From Clostridia bacterium (GTDB lineage: Bacteria; Bacillota; Clostridia; Christensenellales; Aristaeellaceae), in the NCBI GenBank assembly GCA_017516305.1, contig JAFXDB010000099.1, positions 1-35,180 of the forward strand: a DNA stretch of 35,180 bases, read 5' to 3'. The position numbers were made by a program, and so were the translations under genes. The notes under the pieces are model-generated. The model saw only the letters and a program-made list of their open reading frames with translations, searched no databases and was not told the DNA's origin. Positions 31,056 to 35,180 of this stretch are shown here, piece by piece. Numbering within the stretch: the first letter of the stretch is position 1; every line of letters starts with the position of its first letter.

Positions 31056-32309
31056 TCATTCGAGCGCAGAAACGGGGAGGTCAACATTCTCCAGGAAATC
31101 ATTCTTTTCCACATCGGGGCCGACACGGGTGGCATAGAGGCCGAAGACCGTGTTGTCATAATAGCTGCCGAACTCCTCCACCGACAGGGGGACGCGCTTC
31201 TTTCCCACTGTATAGACCAGCCCTGTCTGGCTCACATGGTAGGTAAACGCCTCTTCGGCTGCCTGCATGCCGGTTCTGCCATTTTGGCTGGCGAGCGGCA
31301 CATCCCAGGGGAAATGCAGCTGCACACTCTCATCGCCGTAAAGATGCAGGTACAGCTTCTTCACTTCCCATGTACCGTACTCCTCGGCGGATTCGGGGAA
31401 GCTGTCGGGATCAGCCGCCAGATCATAGCACTGGATGCTGGCGTCACAAATCATGATATGCTGACCGTGACCATACTCACCGTCAATGTCGTGGCTCAGA
31501 ACAACCTCCGGCTTGTACTGCCGGAACAGGCCGGTCACCCATTCGTGGACTTTCTTCTTGCCGGTGTTGACCCCGCTGTTGGCAGCCTCCTTGTAGGCCT
31601 CATTCAGAGATCGGCTGTATTTGTCCGGGAAGGGGCCGAATACCGGGTAGTTCGTCACACCCATGCTCCACAGGGCGTTGAGGGTTTCGCTGCGGCGGAC
31701 TTTATCGCCATAGGTCAGGTACGCAATGACAACCCGCTTGTCCATCTCCACCGCATAGGTCGGGATTGTGCCGGCGAAGAAAATCAGATCATCGTCAGGA
31801 TGCGCGACAAGCAGCATCAGATCCGCCTTTTCCACCGGTTCCTGCCAGCGCTGCACCCAGGAAGGCGTATCGCCCTGCCCCAGGATAAAGGCTTCGCTGA
31901 TTCTCAGACGGTGCTTGCCGGACTGGGTGGAATAAATGCGGATCTCATTGAGTCCATCAACATCATAATATACATGATGGAACCGGGTATCGCCCTGGGC
32001 GAAGGTCACCCAATCGTCGCCGTCCTTGTACTGGAGCTCATAGCTCGTGGGCATTTCCCGGAAGCAGATGTACACGCCGTACATGGGCGCATCGGAAGTG
32101 ATGATCAGATAGGGGTTGCGCCGTTCTCCGCTTTGCCAGTAGGTCGAATAATCCCGGTCGATCAGCCGCGTAATCTTATACGCATTGGAGTCACTCTTGA
32201 TTCTGCAGTCAGCGGACAGGTCGGCAGCTTCATCGGCAAAGGCGCCGGAAAGAAGCAGCGCCGACAGCAGCAGCACGAAGATGATGCACCTGGAGAGTTT
32301 TCTTGTCAT
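31056..32309 (-). CDS. Exported PIG-L (LmbE-like) deacetylase
   Basis: A 417-residue protein with a signal peptide (MTRKLSRCIIFVLLLSALLLSGAFA). Residues about 30-145 form a discoidin-like (F5/8 type C) beta domain (ITRLIDRDYSTYWQSGERRNP). Residues about 163-350 are a PIG-L/LmbE zinc deacetylase with LLVAHPDDDLIFF and a metal-ligand region DIDGEYGHGQH, a family that removes N-acetyl groups from GlcNAc-containing substrates. An exported form suggests action on cell-surface or environmental glycans. It is the last gene of a three-gene operon, 24 bases after the Lgt-like gene. ATG 32309 follows AAGGAGA. Confidence 0.9.
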   Translation of the reverse strand: MTRKLSRCIIFVLLLSALLLSGAFADEAADLSADCRIKSDSNAYKITRLIDRDYSTYWQSGERRNPYLIITSDAPMYGVYICFREMPTSYELQYKDGDDWVTFAQGDTRFHHVYYDVDGLNEIRIYSTQSGKHRLRISEAFILGQGDTPSWVQRWQEPVEKADLMLLVAHPDDDLIFFAGTIPTYAVEMDKRVVIAYLTYGDKVRRSETLNALWSMGVTNYPVFGPFPDKYSRSLNEAYKEAANSGVNTGKKKVHEWVTGLFRQYKPEVVLSHDIDGEYGHGQHIMICDASIQCYDLAADPDSFPESAEEYGTWEVKKLYLHLYGDESVQLHFPWDVPLASQNGRTGMQAAEEAFTYHVSQTGLVYTVGKKRVPLSVEEFGSYYDNTVFGLYATRVGPDVEKNDFLENVDLPVSALE

Positions 32310-32333
32310 GGATCAGTCTCCTTGCTTGGCTCC

Positions 32334-33290
32334 TTACTTCTGAATGCTCCAGCGGCGGACAGCCACAGCGCCGGATACGCCAATGACTGCCAGCACCGCA
32401 CACATAAAGCTGTAGCAAACCGTGTGGGACAGATCGAACAGTTTGCCGTCGATGGCAAATTCCGTGGCGACCAGCAATCCGATACAAACGCCTGTCGCCA
32501 TCAGGGGCAGGAAGCGCTTCACGCCGGAAGCAGGGCTCCGGAGAATCCAGAACAGCAGCGCAGCCACCACGACCACCATGCACAGTACCTGCTCCGTGTG
32601 AACGAACAGCCACAGCATCCCGCGTTTGCGCATGCTCTCGCACAGCACCTGCGTCAGGGCCAGGAAAAACGCTGCCAGGGAAAACCGGATGCCCGTGCGG
32701 CGATTCTTACGCAGGAAGGCAAAGTCTACCGCTGCCCAGAGGAGCGCGAAAGCTGCGGACAGGGCGAAAATTGCCCAGCCCCAGTAGCTGTAGCCGCCAT
32801 CCACCTTGATCTCCAATGCAAAGGGGAAGAAGGCGAAGGGGCTGCCTTCGGGCAGATTGGCACCCGTACCGTAGGAACCGAAGAAGCCTTCGCCCAGGCG
32901 GAACAGCGCCACCAGCAGCGCGCCGAAGGGCGCAAACGCGTCCATCGCCGCAGCCACTGCACCCTTGCGGGTCAGGCGGTTTGCCAGCCAAACACCCAGC
33001 ACCGCGCCCACGGCGCCGCCGAAGAAGGACACATTGTCGATGTCAAACTCCAGCAGATACCACAGCGCTTCAATGCCATCGTACTCAAAATCCAGTTCCT
33101 GCATCAGCAGCGCATAGGAAATGCGGGCCAGCACCGTACCAAACACCACGGCCAGCACAAAGGAAAGGCCCGCAGTCAGCCAGGCCCGCTCACGCAGCGC
33201 CGGCAGATGCTTTGCCCGGGCACAATACAGCCCGTAGAGTGCGAAGATGACGATCGAACCCGTCAGCATCAACCCAAGGTAGGTAAGCAT
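32334..33290 (-). CDS. Lgt-like polytopic membrane protein
   Basis: A 318-residue protein with about seven hydrophobic segments. The stretch VSFFGGAVGAVLGVWLANRL and then AMDAFAPFGALLVALFRLGEGFFG resembles prolipoprotein diacylglyceryl transferase, in which this region has the signature GRIGNFxNGExxG. Here the signature reads RLGEGFFGSYG: an Arg and a Glu remain, but the Asn residues are lost. A lipoprotein-modifying activity is therefore uncertain; it may be a divergent Lgt-family protein with another lipid-linked substrate. The ATG overlaps the stop of the upstream gene by one base (TAATG), so the two are coupled. Confidence 0.75.
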   Translation of the reverse strand: MLTYLGLMLTGSIVIFALYGLYCARAKHLPALRERAWLTAGLSFVLAVVFGTVLARISYALLMQELDFEYDGIEALWYLLEFDIDNVSFFGGAVGAVLGVWLANRLTRKGAVAAAMDAFAPFGALLVALFRLGEGFFGSYGTGANLPEGSPFAFFPFALEIKVDGGYSYWGWAIFALSAAFALLWAAVDFAFLRKNRRTGIRFSLAAFFLALTQVLCESMRKRGMLWLFVHTEQVLCMVVVVAALLFWILRSPASGVKRFLPLMATGVCIGLLVATEFAIDGKLFDLSHTVCYSFMCAVLAVIGVSGAVAVRRWSIQK

Positions 33291-34246
33291 TATTCTTCCT
33301 CCCCGCTCCAGGCGGAAGCAAAGTAAATGATATCCGGAATGCTGCGGAAATTGACGCGCTTCTGCTCGTTGATCCGCTGGTTGTTGAACAGCAGCGTGGT
33401 GGAGAGGCCGCCATCAAGGTTATAGGCGATGATCGCGCCTTCCTTCTGGCAGAGCGTAGCAAAATCCTTCAGACGGATACCCAGGGTGTAGTCCTGCTCC
33501 ATCGTGGTGAGAATGACCTTATAGTGCAGCTCTCCCACCTGGCACAGGGCCAGACGAGCATAGTACTTGTTCGGACTCAGGAAGGTGAAGCTCGGAAACT
33601 TCTTGGGCACTTCGCCGTTTTCCACCAGGACAGGGCCAAAGTAGAACGCATTGACGACCTTCTTGCCATCCACCGTATCCGTCAGTTCACCCTTTTCCGG
33701 CAGGTGATAGACGTGGAAGTCGCCATCCTCGTCGATCAGCAGCACATCGCGGTTGCCCTTGAGCTTATCGCGGATCAGCGTGCCCTGGCGGATCGCAAAG
33801 CCTTCCTTGTGGCGTGCAAAATAGTCGCCATTGATGGCCACCACGGCGTTGACGCGGCTTGCGATGTCCTGAGCAGGCAGCGTGGTCTCCGTGGTGAAGG
33901 ACTCAGCGGCAGCCGTACGCAGTTGGGACGCGTCGCCAATCTGAATATCTACTACCCAATAGCCCATGTTGCGGCCGCGGTAGCCCTCGATATACTCCTT
34001 GGTTTCCTTATAGGTGATTTGCACGCGAATGGTCGGATCCTCGTAATAATAGTCACCCTCATAGCCTTCCGCCAGGGGAGGGAAACCGCCGGAGAAATCA
34101 ATCGGCAGCGGATTGGAGACGAGCGGCGCTTCAGCGCTTTCCGTCACGTCAACGGTGACTTCTGCCTCGCCGGTTGTCTCTTCGCTCAAGCCCCAACAGG
34201 GAAAGAGCAGCAGCGCCGCAAGCAAAATCAAAAGGATGGATTTCAT
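33290..34246 (-). CDS. Exported phosphodiester glycosidase-like (NAGPA) protein
   Basis: A 318-residue protein with a signal peptide (MKSILLILLAALLLFPCWG). After a short Glu/Thr-rich linker, residues about 75-310 have the NAGPA/phosphodiester glycosidase pattern: VNAVVAINGDYF, IRQGTLIRDK, VLLIDEDGDF, then AYNLDGGLSTTLLFNNQ. Family members remove sugar residues linked through a phosphodiester, including in cell-wall or exopolysaccharide contexts. ATG 34246 follows AAGGAGGT at 10 bases; the upstream extension to 34402 covers the promoter. It is the first gene of the operon with the Lgt-like and PIG-L genes. Confidence 0.88.
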   Translation of the reverse strand: MKSILLILLAALLLFPCWGLSEETTGEAEVTVDVTESAEAPLVSNPLPIDFSGGFPPLAEGYEGDYYYEDPTIRVQITYKETKEYIEGYRGRNMGYWVVDIQIGDASQLRTAAAESFTTETTLPAQDIASRVNAVVAINGDYFARHKEGFAIRQGTLIRDKLKGNRDVLLIDEDGDFHVYHLPEKGELTDTVDGKKVVNAFYFGPVLVENGEVPKKFPSFTFLSPNKYYARLALCQVGELHYKVILTTMEQDYTLGIRLKDFATLCQKEGAIIAYNLDGGLSTTLLFNNQRINEQKRVNFRSIPDIIYFASAWSGEEE

Positions 34247-34326
34247 GGGATACACAACCTCCTTCAATTTGAAAACACACATATCGGTTGCTCCAAATAC
34301 GCTTTCGCATACAAAAACGCAATTAT

Positions 34327-34355
34327 AGTATACACCATTTGCTGCTGTTCTGCAA
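34327..34355 (-). promoter_or_regulatory. Promoter of the glycosidase-Lgt-PIG-L operon
   Basis: On the minus strand TTGCAG (plus 34350-34355), 17-base spacer, TATACT (plus 34327-34332), 81 bases before the first start codon. Confidence 0.8.
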
Positions 34356-34417
34356 GTACTTGCACCAGGCAAGAAAGACCTGCTTTTCCTGAGCCATTGC
34401 AACCTGTACGCAAAAGC

Positions 34418-34449
34418 AAAAAGCCCCGAAGCATCTCTGATTCAAGGCT
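34418..34449 (-). terminator. Minus-strand terminator upstream of the operon
   Basis: Minus strand AGCCTTGAA pairs with TTCGGGGCT (plus 34422-34430 with 34441-34449), then TTTTT. A second barrier between the tRNA scar and the operon promoter. Confidence 0.7.
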
Positions 34450-34464
34450 TCTCTGACAAACTGA

Positions 34465-34482
34465 GTCAATGCTTGCATTGAC
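34465..34482. repeat. Short palindrome
   Basis: GTCAATGC-TT-GCATTGAC, 8-bp perfect arms; no T run. No role assigned. Confidence 0.5.
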
Positions 34483-34617
34483 CGCTCCAGCGAACAGCTC
34501 TGTCAGCGAATTGTTGGCAAATCCCCCAAGGCCTGGAAACGGTTCGTGTCCTGTCAGCAAATTTCCGCCTTCCGGGGTGCTGACGTCCGACGGCACGCCG
34601 ACCTCCGTGACGGCATG

Positions 34618-34651
34618 AAAAAATGCCGCAAACCATTGAGCTTACGGCATT
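34618..34651 (-). terminator. Terminator directly after the tRNA-Arg 3' half
   Basis: Minus strand AATGCCGTAA pairs with TTGCGGCATT, followed by TTTTTT (plus A run at 34618-34623). It begins two bases after the CCA of the tRNA fragment, as expected for the native terminator of that tRNA gene. Confidence 0.85.
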
Positions 34652-34652
34652 C

Positions 34653-34698
34653 TGGCACGCCCGACGGGATTCGAACCCATGGCCTTCCGCTTAGGAGC
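34653..34698 (-). other. 3' half of tRNA-Arg (CCT): probable integration-site junction
   Basis: On the minus strand the sequence runs from the anticodon loop CTCCTAA (anticodon CCT) through GCGGA, the T arm ATGGG-TTCGAAT-CCCGT, acceptor strand CGGGCGT, discriminator G and an encoded CCA. The matching 5' half (it would begin ACGCCCG) is absent: the upstream sequence does not pair with the anticodon stem or acceptor strand. Native-looking terminator follows. This is how the far end of an integrative element inserted in a tRNA 3' end looks. Confidence 0.8.
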
Positions 34699-35129
34699 AC
34701 TGAAAATTGTCTGATCCACGCTGTGCTACGATGTCTTGCCATGTCTTGCAATCCCTTGAAATACAAGGGTTTCAGCCGAAACTCGTGCTATTTGGTGTTG
34801 TGCGATTTCGTCCCTTTTTCCCGCGTTATTTTGCGTCCTGTTAGCAAAATGTTAGCAGAATCCAGGAGCAAAATGCGTGGGAATCGAACCCGGACGAACG
34901 CTGCTTCGTTTCCGCTGGTTAGCAAATCGCCACTCTTATAGCAAGTATACCACAAGTTTCTGGAGTTTAGTAGCCCCTAATAGCGGTATGCCAGTCTCGA
35001 AAGAGTTCTTGCATATCGCTATTTGTTTATGCAGTCTGGTACGCCTTTCCGTTCCAGTTCGCATGTTGGCCACGATGTGTCACACGATGCACCGTGGCTT
35101 TTCTATTACAGAATAGGAGGAATGTTCCC
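34699..35129. other. Probable element end, no gene seen
   Basis: The stretch beyond the tRNA scar is less GC-rich than the chromosome to the left. It has three GTTAGCA direct repeats (34840, 34851, 34918), a second tRNA-3'-end-like segment on the minus strand (34874-34898: TTCGTCCGGG-TTCGATT-CCCACGCA) and a terminator-like hairpin at 35069-35102. No integrase frame is present here. Open frames crossing it run through the tRNA sequence and look spurious. Confidence 0.55.
35069..35102 (+). terminator. Terminator-like hairpin before the last gene
   Basis: GCCACG (35069-35074) pairs with CGTGGC (35093-35098), with an inner TGTG/CACA pairing, then TTTT. It sits 14 bases before the ribosome site of the next gene, so it could act as a leader attenuator. 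Confidence 0.55.
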
Positions 35130-35180
35130 ATGCCCCGTTACGGCGGCAGTCTCGCTTTTGAAGCTGCCATGAATGAAAGC
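35130..35180 (+). CDS. Start of an unidentified protein, cut by the window edge
   Basis: ATG 35130 is preceded by ATAGGAGGA at 8 bases, an excellent ribosome site. Only 17 codons are visible (MPRYGGSLAFEAAMNES), which I cannot assign to a family. Its place next to the tRNA scar suggests it belongs to the putative integrative element. Confidence 0.6.
   Translation, partial: MPRYGGSLAFEAAMNES

Noticed and set aside
30660..33326. An 888-codon plus-strand frame
   Set aside because: It overlaps the terminator after the Trx-TrxR gene and lies antisense to the PIG-L and Lgt-like genes.
34653..34760. A complete tRNA-Arg gene
   Set aside because: The 5' acceptor strand is missing and the sequence before the anticodon loop cannot pair with the anticodon stem, so only the 3' half is supported.
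34546..34941. A 131-codon plus-strand frame across the tRNA region
   Set aside because: It reads the antisense of the tRNA-Arg half and its terminator; such peptides are well-known false predictions over tRNA genes.

Overview
The window looks like the chromosome of a GC-rich anaerobic Firmicute of the class Clostridia, probably from a gut or rumen. The basis is strong AAGGAGG-type ribosome sites, sigma-A promoters with 17-bp spacers, a tRNA without an encoded CCA, and clostridial families (4-hydroxybutyrate dehydrogenase, a CD1871A-type CXXC motif, YitT, an M16C peptidase). No 16S gene is present, so the lineage is not fixed.

Layout: 1-3072 has an aminotransferase tail, an HMGL-type synthase (possibly Re-citrate synthase) and a GH105 pectin hydrolase. 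3073-4450 is a patch between terminators holding a surface-protein remnant and a Phd/RelE-type toxin-antitoxin pair. 4567-7440 is an M16C peptidase. 7551-7714 is a tandem hairpin repeat, followed by an unusual RecQ (two HRDC domains, no winged helix), a BspA-type leucine-rich protein, a GH43 arabinofuranosidase and a double flavodoxin-fold oxidoreductase whose linker is made of the same repeat family. 13429-15849 has an AraC regulator and two related small lipoproteins flanking an isolated 5S rRNA gene and tRNA-Asn.

16767-21052 is a redox island: a TlpA-like lipoprotein, divergent from a membrane protein ending in a CXXC motif and an overlapping NapH-type ferredoxin/thioredoxin fusion. Then come 4-hydroxybutyrate dehydrogenase, a pyrophosphatase-GNAT fusion, a TauE exporter, a repeat-rich gap, a GpsA-cytidylyltransferase fusion, a four-helix protein and YitT. 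27828-30817 has two paralogous exported proteins and a thioredoxin-thioredoxin reductase fusion. 31056-34246 is a three-gene minus-strand operon: phosphodiester glycosidase, Lgt-like membrane protein and exported PIG-L deacetylase. At 34653-34698 the 3' half of a tRNA-Arg(CCT) followed by its own terminator marks the likely junction with an integrative element that continues past the right edge.

The main themes are several domain fusions (redox, glycerol-3-phosphate, pyrophosphate), a dispersed hairpin repeat family at four loci including one inside a gene, an extracytoplasmic thiol-redox module, and a previously unfamiliar exported operon beside an integration scar.
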